Of a DNA stretch of 64,000 nucleotides, positions 45,737 to 55,003 are shown in pieces. How positions within the stretch are numbered: the stretch's first letter is position 1; every line of letters begins with the position of its first letter. The position numbers and the translations under genes are program-made. The notes beneath the pieces are model-generated. The model was not told where the DNA came from. It saw only the letters and a program-made list of their open reading frames with translations, and did not search any database. The stretch is taken from assembly GCA_021298155.1 (NCBI GenBank), contig JAJTEN010000004.1, positions 1 to 64,000 of the forward strand. Direction: 5' to 3'. This DNA is from Sphingobacteriales bacterium (GTDB lineage: Bacteria; Bacteroidota; Bacteroidia; UKL13-3).

Positions 45737-45803
45737 CTAAACCTTTCTTTAGAAAGAACATTTACTAACAATCACCTCAGGGTGAGCAACATAAAATAAT
45801 CTT

Positions 45804-46751
45804 ATGGCGGTTAAAAACGAAGTAAAGATTTTCTCAGGTACACGATCTAAGTACTTGGCAGAAGAAATAGCAAAAGCATACGGAACTTCATTGGGAGATT
45901 GCACAATCTCTTATTTCAGTGATGGAGAATTCCAACCGAGCTTTAATGAGTCGGTTCGTGGCTGTGATGTATTTTTAATTCAAAGTACTTTTGCCAACAC
46001 AGATAATTTAATGGAGCTATTGCTCATGATTGATGCAGCCAAAAGAGCTTCAGCCCATTATATCACCGCCGTAATTCCATATTTTGGTATGGCTCGACAA
46101 GATAGAAAAGACAAACCACGTGTTTCTATAGGATCAAAAGTAGTGGCAGACATGCTAACTGTAGCAGGAGCAAGCAGAGTAATCACCATGGATTTACATG
46201 CGCCACAAATTCAAGGTTTTTTTGAAGTTCCAGTTGATCACTTAGATCCAGCCGTTATCTTTTTACCTTACATGCGCAGCTTAAATATGGGAAGCAACAT
46301 TATTATTGCCTCACCAGATATGGGCTCAAGCGCAAGAGCTAGAACCTATGCCAAAGCTTTAGGCTGCGATATGGTCATTGTAGACAAAGAGCGCCGCAGA
46401 GCGAATGAAATTGCATCTATGACCCTTATTGGTGATGTGGCAGGAAAAGATGTACTCATGGTAGATGACATCATTGATACCGGTAACACCCTCGCTAAAG
46501 CTGCACAATTATTAAAAGATAAAGGTGCATTAAGCGTAAGAGCAATGTGTACTCACCCCGTATTAAGCGGAAAAGCATACGAAAATATTGAGCAAAGTGT
46601 ACTTGATGAATTGGTTGTATGTAATACCATCCCTTTGGTTCGAACCGATTCTAAAATAAAAGTTTTGTCTGCTGCCCAACTATTTGCAGATGCCATTCGT
46701 AACATCACCGAACATGGCTCTATTAGCAGCTTGTTTGATTTAAACGCCTAA
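45804..46751 (+). CDS. prs: Ribose-phosphate pyrophosphokinase
   Basis: Makes PRPP from ribose 5-phosphate and ATP for nucleotide, His and Trp synthesis. It has 315 residues, standard length. Landmarks are the flexible-loop and ATP-site segment YFSDGEFQPSFNES near 33-46, MDLHAPQIQGFFEVP near 128-142 (metal-binding His), DKERRRANEI near 193, and the PRPP-binding loop VDDIIDTGNTLAKAA near 218-232. It is followed by rplY after 76 bases, an arrangement common in bacteria. Confidence 0.97.
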   Translation: MAVKNEVKIFSGTRSKYLAEEIAKAYGTSLGDCTISYFSDGEFQPSFNESVRGCDVFLIQSTFANTDNLMELLLMIDAAKRASAHYITAVIPYFGMARQDRKDKPRVSIGSKVVADMLTVAGASRVITMDLHAPQIQGFFEVPVDHLDPAVIFLPYMRSLNMGSNIIIASPDMGSSARARTYAKALGCDMVIVDKERRRANEIASMTLIGDVAGKDVLMVDDIIDTGNTLAKAAQLLKDKGALSVRAMCTHPVLSGKAYENIEQSVLDELVVCNTIPLVRTDSKIKVLSAAQLFADAIRNITEHGSISSLFDLNA

Positions 46752-46757
46752 ACTTTA

Positions 46758-46785
46758 TTGGTTCAAACCTACATGCTTAGGTTTG
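46758..46785 (+). repeat. TTGGTTCA motif fused to an 8-bp hairpin between prs and rplY
   Basis: TTGGTTCAAACC (46758-46769) overlaps the perfect inverted repeat CAAACCTA / TAGGTTTG (46764-46771 and 46778-46785, loop CATGCT). No strong T-tract follows directly (CGCCGCTATTTTT), so this is at most a weak terminator or a processing hairpin. Confidence 0.65.
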
Positions 46786-46827
46786 CGCCGCTATTTTTAA
46801 AAATAAAAACAATTAATAAATAATAAC

Positions 46828-47427
46828 ATGAAATCAGTAGCATTATTTGGATACGCCAGAACAGAAGTAGGCAAAGTATCTACCAAAGCACTCAGAACTG
46901 AAGGAAAAGTTCCTTGTGTAATGTATGGTGGTAAAAACCACATTCATTTCTCAATTTTTGAACCAGATTTTAAATTATTGGTATACACACCAAACACCTA
47001 TAAAGTAAAATTAGATATTGATGGTACTACCTATAAATGTATCCTAAAAGATATCAGCTTTCACCCAGTAAACGATTCAATTTTACATGCCGATTTCTTG
47101 GAAATTGAAGATAATAAACCAGTAGAAATTGGGGTGCCTGTAAAATTAGTAGGTAATTCTGTAGGTGTTCGTGCGGGTGGTAAATTAGTTGTTAAAGCCA
47201 AGAAATTAAGAGTGAAAGCTTTACCAATGTTATTACCAGACTTTATCGAAATCAATATTGATCACTTAGAAATTGGTAAGTCAATTAAGGTTGGTGACTT
47301 AGCAAGTATTGAAAATATTACCTTGTTAGATTCTCCAAATAACCCAGTTGTTAGTGTTAACACAACCCGTGCGGTAATGGAAGCTGCTAAGGCAAACGAA
47401 AAAGAAACCGGAAAGAAGAAAAAATAA
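46828..47427 (+). CDS. rplY: 50S ribosomal protein L25 (long CTC/TL5 form)
   Basis: Binds 5S rRNA in the large ribosomal subunit. It has 199 residues. The N-terminal L25 domain (about 1-90) has GKVPCVMYGGKNHIHFSI, and the C-terminal TL5 beta domain (about 95-185) has VPVKLVGNSVGVRAGGKLV. It ends in a Lys-rich tail (KEKETGKKKK-like). It follows prs and ends at a good terminator. Confidence 0.95.
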   Translation: MKSVALFGYARTEVGKVSTKALRTEGKVPCVMYGGKNHIHFSIFEPDFKLLVYTPNTYKVKLDIDGTTYKCILKDISFHPVNDSILHADFLEIEDNKPVEIGVPVKLVGNSVGVRAGGKLVVKAKKLRVKALPMLLPDFIEINIDHLEIGKSIKVGDLASIENITLLDSPNNPVVSVNTTRAVMEAAKANEKETGKKKK

Positions 47428-47440
47428 TTGGTTCAAAACC
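47428..47440 (+). repeat. TTGGTTCA-family motif after rplY
   Basis: TTGGTTCAAAACC starts at the base after the rplY stop codon and about 10 bases before the terminator stem region. Here the inner spacing is one base longer than in the other copies. Confidence 0.65.
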
Positions 47441-47448
47441 ATTTATAC

Positions 47449-47480
47449 AAAAAGCCCAGCTGTTTCAGTTGGGCTTTTTT
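47449..47480 (+). terminator. Rho-independent terminator of prs-rplY
   Basis: AGCCCAGCTG pairs with CAGTTGGGCT (one G-T pair) around a TTT loop, flanked by A5 and T6. It lies about 20 bases after the rplY stop. Confidence 0.9.
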
Positions 47481-47535
47481 ATTGCGTCTACTTCAAAACT
47501 GCTCCTAAATCTGATACACTGTTAACAATTTATCT

Positions 47536-47543
47536 TACTTTTG
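47536..47543 (+). promoter_or_regulatory. Predicted -7 promoter element of pth
   Basis: TACTTTTG matches TAnnTTTG and ends only 6 bases before the pth ATG, so the transcript would be leaderless or nearly so. No clear TTTG is seen at -33, which lowers confidence. Confidence 0.45.
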
Positions 47544-47549
47544 CCTAAC

Positions 47550-48110
47550 ATGAAATATTTGATTGTAGGCTTAGGTAATATTGGAGACGAATATGCACAT
47601 ACGCGGCATAATATTGGCTTTGATGTAGTAGATGCACTCGTTGAAAAATATAAATCGGCATTTACAGCTGATCGATACGCAGATATAGCAGAAATATCAC
47701 TTCGTGGTAGACAAATTATTGCTATTAAACCAAATACCTATATGAATTTGAGTGGAAAAGCCGTTAGGTATTGGATGCAAGCACATAAAATTCCCGTTGA
47801 AAATGTTTTCATTATTGTAGATGATCTGGCCATTCCTTTTGGCAAAATTAGAATTCGCGGTAATGGTAGCGATGCCGGACATAATGGACTAAAAAGTATC
47901 CAAGAATTATTGCTCACACAAAATTACCCAAGATTGCGATTTGGATTAGGAAATAACTATCCAAAAGGCAAGCAAGTAGATTTTGTTTTAGGTAAATGGA
48001 CCAGTGAGGAAGCTAAAGAAATTGCTACACTTTGTTCAATATGCGTTCAGGCAATTGAAAGCTTTGCACTGCGCGGACTCCCCCTAACCATGAGTGAGTT
48101 CAATAAATAA
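47550..48110 (+). CDS. pth: Peptidyl-tRNA hydrolase
   Basis: Releases tRNA from peptidyl-tRNAs dropped by the ribosome. The 186 residues start at ATG 47550 (MKYLIVGLGNIG), the family's usual start; the TTG three codons earlier is rejected. The catalytic His is in YAHTRHNIGFDVVDAL near 15-30. Also present are PNTYMNLSGKAV near 65 and the conserved VDDLAIPFGKIRIR and GSDAGHNGLKSI near 95-120. It is 3 bases from the flippase gene. Confidence 0.96.
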   Translation: MKYLIVGLGNIGDEYAHTRHNIGFDVVDALVEKYKSAFTADRYADIAEISLRGRQIIAIKPNTYMNLSGKAVRYWMQAHKIPVENVFIIVDDLAIPFGKIRIRGNGSDAGHNGLKSIQELLLTQNYPRLRFGLGNNYPKGKQVDFVLGKWTSEEAKEIATLCSICVQAIESFALRGLPLTMSEFNK

Positions 48111-48113
48111 TAT

Positions 48114-49412
48114 ATGGAAGAAAAATCAAAAAATAATTACGTCAGCAATTCATTTTGGATGCTCCTCGAGAAATCGGCACGTATTATTTCAGGCATTTTA
48201 GTAGGCATATTAGTGGTTCGCTATTTGGGAGATTCGCAATTTGGAATCCTAACATACGGACTCGGAATTATAGCTATTCTTACCATTTTTAGCACCCTTG
48301 GATTAGATAGTTTAGTAGTTAGGGAATTAATAACTAGGCCAGAAAAAACCAATAAAATATTGGGAACGGCTTTTGGCTTGAGATTGGCTGGGTCTATTGT
48401 AGTTGTAGTTGGCTCTTGCTTCTACTCCCTAATGAGAGACCCAATATCAACCACATATATCGTTTTTTTACTCAGCATATCCATCGTTTTTCAGTCGCTT
48501 TCAGTAATAGATTTTTACTTCCAAAGCAGGGTAAAAGGCAAGTTAACGGCTATGAACCAAGTAATCACTTTATTTGTATCAGCCTTAGTGAAACTTTACT
48601 TAATCTATATAAAAGCTCCCCTCGAATGGTTTGCAACCATGGCCGCTTTAGAAGCCGGCTTAAGTGCCCTGAACCAGTTTGTGTTTTACAAAAGAGAAGG
48701 ACAAAAGATAAGCCTCTGGCAATTCAATTTTTCTGAAGCAAAATACCTTCTAATACTCGCTGTTCCTTTGATATTGTCTTCCTTTATTCAACTTTTCTAC
48801 CAAAATGTGGACGCCATTTTAATTGCGCGCTTTTTAAGAGATATGGGTCAGGTAGGGCAATATGGTGCGGGAGTTAGAATCAGTCAAGCTGCTTATATTT
48901 TCCCAGTTGCTATCTGTGCCGCAGTTTTCCCCGGAATTGTTAATAATAGAGCAAATAAACCACTGCAACTTCAACGACTAACTCAGCTGTATAGCCTCAT
49001 GATTTGGGGAGCCATTTGCATTATAGTGGGTGGTACATTGTTTGGAGATTGGGTAATTTCATTTTTATATGGCGCTAAATTTCCGGGTGCACCACATATT
49101 TTCAAAATTCATATTTGGGTAAGCTTGCCCGTTTTTTGGGGCACCGCCTGGGGAATGTGGATGCTGGCTATTCAGCAACAAAAATATGTAGTATGGATGC
49201 AAATACTAAACGCCTGTTTAATATTAAGTTTTGAATTTTTATTGATTCCAAAACTTGGTATTTCCGGAGCTGCCTATTCGCTGGTAATTGGCTCTTATAT
49301 TGCGCTTATTTTTATGGTTTTAGCCTATAAACCAAAGGAAGGATTGCTGCTTTTTTGGAATGCATTACATCCAAAAAATATTATTGAAGTTATTCGCTAT
49401 TCAAAAGCTTAG
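48114..49412 (+). CDS. Flippase, polysaccharide biosynthesis (Wzx/MATE-like)
   Basis: Integral membrane protein of 432 residues with about 12 to 14 hydrophobic segments. It probably flips lipid-linked oligosaccharide across the inner membrane. The N-terminus SNSFWMLLEKSARIISGILVGILVVRYLGDSQFGIL is typical of the polysaccharide-synthesis transporter family (Arg/Tyr-Leu-Gly pattern near 36-44). It lies directly after pth and 17 bases before a polysaccharide deacetylase, and about 2.6 kb from the glycan cluster, so it could serve that pathway. Confidence 0.88.
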   Translation: MEEKSKNNYVSNSFWMLLEKSARIISGILVGILVVRYLGDSQFGILTYGLGIIAILTIFSTLGLDSLVVRELITRPEKTNKILGTAFGLRLAGSIVVVVGSCFYSLMRDPISTTYIVFLLSISIVFQSLSVIDFYFQSRVKGKLTAMNQVITLFVSALVKLYLIYIKAPLEWFATMAALEAGLSALNQFVFYKREGQKISLWQFNFSEAKYLLILAVPLILSSFIQLFYQNVDAILIARFLRDMGQVGQYGAGVRISQAAYIFPVAICAAVFPGIVNNRANKPLQLQRLTQLYSLMIWGAICIIVGGTLFGDWVISFLYGAKFPGAPHIFKIHIWVSLPVFWGTAWGMWMLAIQQQKYVVWMQILNACLILSFEFLLIPKLGISGAAYSLVIGSYIALIFMVLAYKPKEGLLLFWNALHPKNIIEVIRYSKA

Positions 49413-49429
49413 TTCATACATTTGTTTCT

Positions 49430-50734
49430 ATGTTGGTATTTGCTGCTCAGGCCACCGAAAGGCTAAAATATATTTTGGATGAAATTTTATTGCATCGATA
49501 TGGGCTCACTTACACCATTACCGATAATCCAGATTATTTTATCGCCTCCAAAACACCCAAAATATATTACGGCACACACATCATTGAAGGCTGTGTGAAT
49601 ATTCCAGCAGGTTCGTTACTCTTCGATGAAAGCATTGTAGCCCAAAAACTTGAAGTAATTGATCATCCAAATTGGATCAAATATTTTTATGGCTTTACCT
49701 ACCAAAATATACCAGACTTTAAAACCACAACGGTGTATTTGCCGTTCGATGTATTGGCAGCATCTTTTTATTTGTTAAGTCGATACGAAGAGTATTTAGG
49801 CCTAGCAACAGACGAGCATAATCGTTTCAAAGCAGAAAATAGCTTAGCGTTTAAACACCATTTTTTAGAAATCCCACTGGTAGATTGTTGGGTTCAAAAC
49901 CTGACTAAAAATATTCAAAAATGCTATCCGAATCTTACTCTGAACCAAGCCAAATTTAAACAAATAAACACGATAGACATAGATTTTGCCTATAAATACA
50001 AAGGCTTAAGCAGATGTGCAAAGTGGCGTAAATTTTTGGGTTCAATCCTCAGAAAAAAAATAGACTTTGCGGTATTTAATCCACCTCAACACGACCCATA
50101 CGATACCTATGATTTTATGCTAAAAGCGGCCAATGAAAAGAAAATTGAAACGCTATTTTTCTTGCTTTTAGCAGATTATGGATCTTATGATAAGAACATA
50201 TCACCGAAAAGTGATGTATTTATCCATTTGGCCAAAACCCTCGCTCAAACAAACGCATGTGGCATCCATCCGTCTTATAAAGGATCTTTAATTTCAAAGT
50301 TATATAAACAAGAACACCACTATTTTAAATCAATATTTGGGAAAGATGCCACGCTAAACCGACATCATTTTTTAAAAATAAAACTACCCCTGTCGTACCA
50401 AAAAATGCATAAGATGGGTATTATACATGATTATTCTATGGCCTATGCCAAACACACAGGATTTAGGGCATCTACCGCGCAAGCTTTCAAATTCTTTGAT
50501 GTGATAAATCATCAGACTATTCCTGTTTGGGTTCACTCACCTTGTGTAATGGATGTAACACTTAAACAGGCATTAAAATTGAACCCAGATCAAGCCAAAC
50601 AAAAAATTAAATTACTCAAGGAAATAACCAAACAAACAGGAGGTGAATTTATTTCAATATGGCATAATTCTAACTTCGATAGCGCCGAAAATTGGGAGAA
50701 TTGGAGCGAGGTTTATGTGAGCTTATTCGAATAA
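49430..50734 (+). CDS. Polysaccharide deacetylase family protein
   Basis: NodB-like carbohydrate esterase of 434 residues, probably acting on a surface polysaccharide. An N-terminal region of about 180 residues (YLPFDVLAASFYLLSRYEEYL) is of the kind found ahead of NodB domains in Bacteroidota. The catalytic domain starts at INTIDIDFAYKYKG near 184-197 (D-x-D). GIHPSYKGSL near 283 is where the family has metal-binding His, and FISIWHNSNF near 413 is a late His. Metal-site conservation is partial, so activity should be treated as likely rather than certain. Confidence 0.78.
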   Translation: MLVFAAQATERLKYILDEILLHRYGLTYTITDNPDYFIASKTPKIYYGTHIIEGCVNIPAGSLLFDESIVAQKLEVIDHPNWIKYFYGFTYQNIPDFKTTTVYLPFDVLAASFYLLSRYEEYLGLATDEHNRFKAENSLAFKHHFLEIPLVDCWVQNLTKNIQKCYPNLTLNQAKFKQINTIDIDFAYKYKGLSRCAKWRKFLGSILRKKIDFAVFNPPQHDPYDTYDFMLKAANEKKIETLFFLLLADYGSYDKNISPKSDVFIHLAKTLAQTNACGIHPSYKGSLISKLYKQEHHYFKSIFGKDATLNRHHFLKIKLPLSYQKMHKMGIIHDYSMAYAKHTGFRASTAQAFKFFDVINHQTIPVWVHSPCVMDVTLKQALKLNPDQAKQKIKLLKEITKQTGGEFISIWHNSNFDSAENWENWSEVYVSLFE

Positions 50735-50764
50735 AAATGTATGTTTGTATGCAAATATATAACT

Positions 50765-52228
50765 ATGCAAAACGACCTGAAGATATATAATACCCTAAGC
50801 AGAGAAATTAGCCTTTTTAAACCCCTCCACAAAGATTATGTTGGCATGTATGTATGCGGACCAACAGTATATAGCAACGCCCATTTAGGAAATGCCCGAA
50901 CCTATGTTTCTTTTGATATTATTTACAGGTATTTACTTCACCTTGGGTACAAAGTTCGCTATGTTAGAAATATCACAGATGCCGGTCATTTAGAAGGAGA
51001 TAGAGATGAAGGTGATGATAAATTTGCAAAAAAAGCTAAACTAGAGCAGATCGAACCTATGGAAATTGTTCAGCGCTACACCCTTGATTTCCATGAAGTG
51101 CTGCAACAATTTAACACCTTACCGCCAAGTATTGAACCAACCGCCACCGGTCATATTATTGAACAAATTGAAATGACCAAAAAAATTATGGCCAATGGAT
51201 ATGCCTACGAGGCTAATGGAAGTATTTATTTTGATGTAGAAAAATTTTCGGCCGAACACAATTACACCATCCTTTCAAATAGAAACTTAGAGGAATTACT
51301 CAATAATACCCGTGAATTAGACGGCCAAAATGAAAAACGTGGTCGATTAGACTTTGCCCTATGGATTAAAGCAAAACCAGAACATCTTATGAGATGGCAA
51401 AGTCCTTGGGGAGAAGGTTTTCCAGGATGGCATTTAGAATGTTCTGCAATGAGCTCCAAATATTTAGGTAGTGAGTTTGATATTCATGGAGGTGGTATGG
51501 ATTTGATTCCAACTCATCATACCAATGAAATTGCACAAAATTTAGCCTGCCACCACACGCAACCTGCCCAATATTGGATCCATACCAATATGCTTACCGT
51601 AAACGGACAAAAAATGAGCAAGAGTTTAGGTAATTCTTTTTTACCTGCCGAATTGTTTGCTGGAAACCATCCACTGCTAGATAAAGGATACAGTGCAATG
51701 ACGGTAAGGTTTTTTATGCTTCAAGCACATTATAGAAGTACTTTAGATTTCAGAAATGATGCCCTTCAGGCTGCAGAAAAAGGACTCGAAAGACTAATGA
51801 ATGGTCTTCAAATTTTAGCTAAACTTAATCCATCTCAAACCTCAAGCTTCTCAGTTCAAGAAATCATTGAGAAGGTTTATAAGGCAATGAACGAAGATTT
51901 CAATACGCCTATTGCCCTTGCTCATTTATTTGATGCAACCCGATACATAAATTTGGTAAATGATGGGAAAGAACAAATTTCTCAAGCAGACCTGATTGAA
52001 TTACAGAATTTTATGGAAAAATTTGTGGTTGATGTGCTAGGACTAAAACCAGAAACTGCTAACTCCACTGTTTTAACAGATGAATTAATGCAAGTAATAA
52101 TTGGTATTAGAACAGCAGCAAAAGGGAAAAAAGATTTTGAAACTTCAGATTTTATCAGAGACCAGCTCAAAAATATTGGAATTGAAATTAAAGATAGTAA
52201 AGAAGGTACAACCTATAAAATTGGCTAG
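50765..52228 (+). CDS. cysS: Cysteinyl-tRNA synthetase
   Basis: Charges tRNA-Cys. The 487 residues run from ATG 50765 (MQNDLKIYNTL), which matches family N-termini better than the ATG at 50741. The first zinc ligand is in MYVCGPTVYSNAHLGNARTY near 27-46, where HLGN is the HIGH motif. GWHLECSAMSSKYLG and GGGMDLIPTHHTNEIAQ near 220-250 hold the other Zn ligands. NGQKMSKSLGN near 280 is the KMSKS loop. It follows the deacetylase gene closely. Confidence 0.96.
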   Translation: MQNDLKIYNTLSREISLFKPLHKDYVGMYVCGPTVYSNAHLGNARTYVSFDIIYRYLLHLGYKVRYVRNITDAGHLEGDRDEGDDKFAKKAKLEQIEPMEIVQRYTLDFHEVLQQFNTLPPSIEPTATGHIIEQIEMTKKIMANGYAYEANGSIYFDVEKFSAEHNYTILSNRNLEELLNNTRELDGQNEKRGRLDFALWIKAKPEHLMRWQSPWGEGFPGWHLECSAMSSKYLGSEFDIHGGGMDLIPTHHTNEIAQNLACHHTQPAQYWIHTNMLTVNGQKMSKSLGNSFLPAELFAGNHPLLDKGYSAMTVRFFMLQAHYRSTLDFRNDALQAAEKGLERLMNGLQILAKLNPSQTSSFSVQEIIEKVYKAMNEDFNTPIALAHLFDATRYINLVNDGKEQISQADLIELQNFMEKFVVDVLGLKPETANSTVLTDELMQVIIGIRTAAKGKKDFETSDFIRDQLKNIGIEIKDSKEGTTYKIG

Positions 52229-52263
52229 TTTTTCTTATTAAATGGATTAAACTGCCTAGTAAG

Positions 52264-52291
52264 TGGTAATTAGGAAACAGACTAATTACCA
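52264..52291. repeat. 10-bp perfect inverted repeat between cysS and the next gene
   Basis: TGGTAATTAG and CTAATTACCA pair perfectly around the 8-base spacer GAAACAGA. It is 36 bases after the cysS stop and 32 bases before the next ATG. No T-tract follows, so it looks more like a protein-binding site or RNA hairpin than an intrinsic terminator. Confidence 0.65.
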
Positions 52292-52322
52292 TAACATTGT
52301 ATAAAATTATACTCCACACAAT

Positions 52323-52745
52323 ATGAATATGCCCTCTACTCAAACCAAGGTATTTCAAATTAAAGAAAACATTCAAGCTATCGCCAGTTTTTGGGCAAGT
52401 CTGTACAAGGTATACGCACACATTGATATAGACAATACCAATAAAAGCGCAAGCGTTGATGTGATTGATGGCTATTTAAACGCTGGGGAAGAATTAAACT
52501 TACTATCAATTAGCAATTTAACTGAACAGAAGATCAAACATATATCCATTGGAATTGTTCAAAAAACCAAGAAAAACACCTATTTTAGAGTCGGGCCAAT
52601 GGATTTTAATTTGAATGAAACAACACATGTTTTGGTTTGTGTATACAGAGAAAATCAAATAATTGGTTACCAATATTTTGATACACAAAATAATATCTTG
52701 GGCGAACCCAAATTTGTATCTAACAAATTGATAGCCAATAAATAA
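52323..52745 (+). CDS. Hypothetical protein
   Basis: I do not recognise a family. The 140 residues have no signal peptide, membrane segment or catalytic motif. The sequence is predicted beta-rich, with alternating hydrophobics in HISIGIVQKTKKNTYFRVGPMDF and THVLVCVYRENQIIGYQYF, which could be a small beta-sandwich. Composition resembles its neighbours. The start could be the ATG at 52323 or the one two codons later. The gene stands alone between cysS and a lipoprotein gene. Confidence 0.6.
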   Translation: MNMPSTQTKVFQIKENIQAIASFWASLYKVYAHIDIDNTNKSASVDVIDGYLNAGEELNLLSISNLTEQKIKHISIGIVQKTKKNTYFRVGPMDFNLNETTHVLVCVYRENQIIGYQYFDTQNNILGEPKFVSNKLIANK

Positions 52746-52857
52746 AAACAAAAATCTGCTTTTTCACGACAATTATTGATAATGTAATATTCTCAGCATT
52801 ATCTTTGATTCCATTTTGTAAGTAAATTATTTTCACTATTTAGCTAAAAATCATTTT

Positions 52858-54969
52858 ATGAAAAGAAAGATATACTTTAGTATATTTATTGTAATGCTCG
52901 TCTTTAGTGCATGTAAAAAAGATCTCAACTTAGAGAAGTTTAAGGATATGTCTTTTACTCCAGAATTTGGTCTGCCATTGGCAACGATCAATATGAAAAT
53001 GAGTGATATTTTAAAAGATACCGATGAGTATATCCAATATGACCCCGACGGTTTTATTCGATTCGTAATTAGAGAAGATTCCATAGCCAGTTTCCCCGTA
53101 GACAGTATTTTACAAATTCCGGCAGTAGCTCCTTTAGTTACAGACAACAAGCTTGGCGTTTTAGAAATTAGAAATCTTACCATGAATCAAAGTAGATCCT
53201 TGGGTGAAATGATGAGTAATTTTAACGCATCCACTCGGTTATTATTAGATTCTGCAGTAGGTAAAACCACAATATTCCCTGCGTTAAATGATGCCAATGC
53301 GCAAGTAAGAACGATTCCTTTAGAATCAAATGAATTCGACTATGTTAATTTATCCAATGGCTTTTTGGTGGTTTCATTTACCAATGAATTTCCTGTTACC
53401 ATGGATGAAATTAAAATGAACATCTATAATACCATTCCATTTCAATCACTTATTGGGCAACTTACCTTTAGAAATGTACCACCAAATGGCACAAAACTAG
53501 ACTCAGTGAATTTGGCAGGCTCAACCTTATCTAGTGGATTAGGATATGCACTGCCTGTATTCAAAACCTTTACAAGTACTGGCCCAGTGTTTATAGACTC
53601 AACCGATGTAATAAAATTTAAGGTTGAAACCAAAGGATTAAAAGCATATCAAGGTGCGGCAAAATTCCCAAGTCAGGTTTTAAATCCCGAACAATTAACC
53701 CTAAACTTAAATGGCGATGATCCTTCTATTCGCCTCAGGAAACTTGTTTTTAATGCAGGGAAAATAAATTACAATCTTAGCTCAAACATTGCTGAAAAAC
53801 TGCAAATAAAATTAGACATTATTGGTGCCACTAAAAACGGAGTTCCATTAGCGCCTATTATTATTGAGGTAAACAACAATACCAATATTGGATTTGTTGA
53901 TTTAACTGATGTGTCTTTCGACCTAGCGCTCGATCCAAATCAACCCTATAACAAAATAAAAGTAAGTGTTGAACCAAGAATTATTTCTTCAGGACTCATA
54001 AGAACATTCGATTCATCCAATTTCGTAAAAGCAAGTTTTGGTTTTGATGAATTGGGTTTCAAAGAAATTAACGGTTTTTTGGGAACAAGAGAGATTAAAA
54101 TTGATCCTTCTGAAAGCAGTTTTGATTTATTTGATCAATTCACCGATGGATTCCCCATTGATGATCCAAAAATTAAGCTTATAACTGCTAATTCAATTGG
54201 TGTACCTGTATCTGTTACCCTAGATGCCGAGGGCATCAGTAGCAAGGGCAGCAAGCAAAATTTAAATGCACCAGCCTTTACAATTGGCTACCCTAGCCTA
54301 GCGCAAAAAGGTCAAATTGTAAACGATGTTAAAGTACTAGATAAGAATAATTCATCGATTGTTCAATTGTTAAATCTTGCTCCTAAAACCATAAAATTTG
54401 GGGGTAAAGCAAGCATAAATGCAGGTGGATTTGCAGGATATAATGATTTTATAATACAAGGTGCAGGTATTGCAGTTGGATATGAAGTTGACATTCCATT
54501 ATCGCTAAAAACAAATTCTTTGGTTATAGAAAACACTTCTCAAAATGCTTTATTCTCAGTTGAAAACGGTCAAATTAAAGATTTTGCATTCCCTGTAGAT
54601 TCAAACAATATAGACTATATAGATCTTATCATGCGCATAGACAATGGAATACCGTTTGATGCATCGTTAGACCTATTCTTTGCCGATAAAGACAGTGTTA
54701 TCATGGATACCGTTACTGCCGGAACATTTATGCGTTCATCAATTCCAGATGCAAATGGAAGAACCATTAAGAATACAGTGGCCACCTCATCCATTCGAAT
54801 TGATGCGCAAACTTTAAGAGAAATTAGAGCGAAAAACCTGATAAATATGGTGGTAAGATTGAAAATTTCCACGTTTGGTAACGGAGCAACTCCTGTGAAA
54901 ATATATTCAGATTACACTGCAAAAATTGGATTATCTGCCAAGGTAAAACTCAAAATATCAACTAAATAA
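52858..54969 (+). CDS. Large lipoprotein of unknown function, paired with a DUF5723/OmpA protein
   Basis: Exported lipoprotein of 703 residues. The signal peptide ends VFSAC, so Cys19 is lipidated, followed by KKD, an outer-membrane-compatible sequence. The rest is predicted all-beta, with recurring patterns such as VPPNGTKLDSVNLAG and DASLDLFFADKDSVIMDTVTAG. I see no catalytic motif or sorting domain. It is 34 bases upstream of the OmpA-domain gene, so the two are probably cotranscribed. The family is not recognised. Confidence 0.8.
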   Translation: MKRKIYFSIFIVMLVFSACKKDLNLEKFKDMSFTPEFGLPLATINMKMSDILKDTDEYIQYDPDGFIRFVIREDSIASFPVDSILQIPAVAPLVTDNKLGVLEIRNLTMNQSRSLGEMMSNFNASTRLLLDSAVGKTTIFPALNDANAQVRTIPLESNEFDYVNLSNGFLVVSFTNEFPVTMDEIKMNIYNTIPFQSLIGQLTFRNVPPNGTKLDSVNLAGSTLSSGLGYALPVFKTFTSTGPVFIDSTDVIKFKVETKGLKAYQGAAKFPSQVLNPEQLTLNLNGDDPSIRLRKLVFNAGKINYNLSSNIAEKLQIKLDIIGATKNGVPLAPIIIEVNNNTNIGFVDLTDVSFDLALDPNQPYNKIKVSVEPRIISSGLIRTFDSSNFVKASFGFDELGFKEINGFLGTREIKIDPSESSFDLFDQFTDGFPIDDPKIKLITANSIGVPVSVTLDAEGISSKGSKQNLNAPAFTIGYPSLAQKGQIVNDVKVLDKNNSSIVQLLNLAPKTIKFGGKASINAGGFAGYNDFIIQGAGIAVGYEVDIPLSLKTNSLVIENTSQNALFSVENGQIKDFAFPVDSNNIDYIDLIMRIDNGIPFDASLDLFFADKDSVIMDTVTAGTFMRSSIPDANGRTIKNTVATSSIRIDAQTLREIRAKNLINMVVRLKISTFGNGATPVKIYSDYTAKIGLSAKVKLKISTK

Positions 54970-55003
54970 GTACTAAATAGGTTAAACTACTCAAATTTGA
55001 ATA

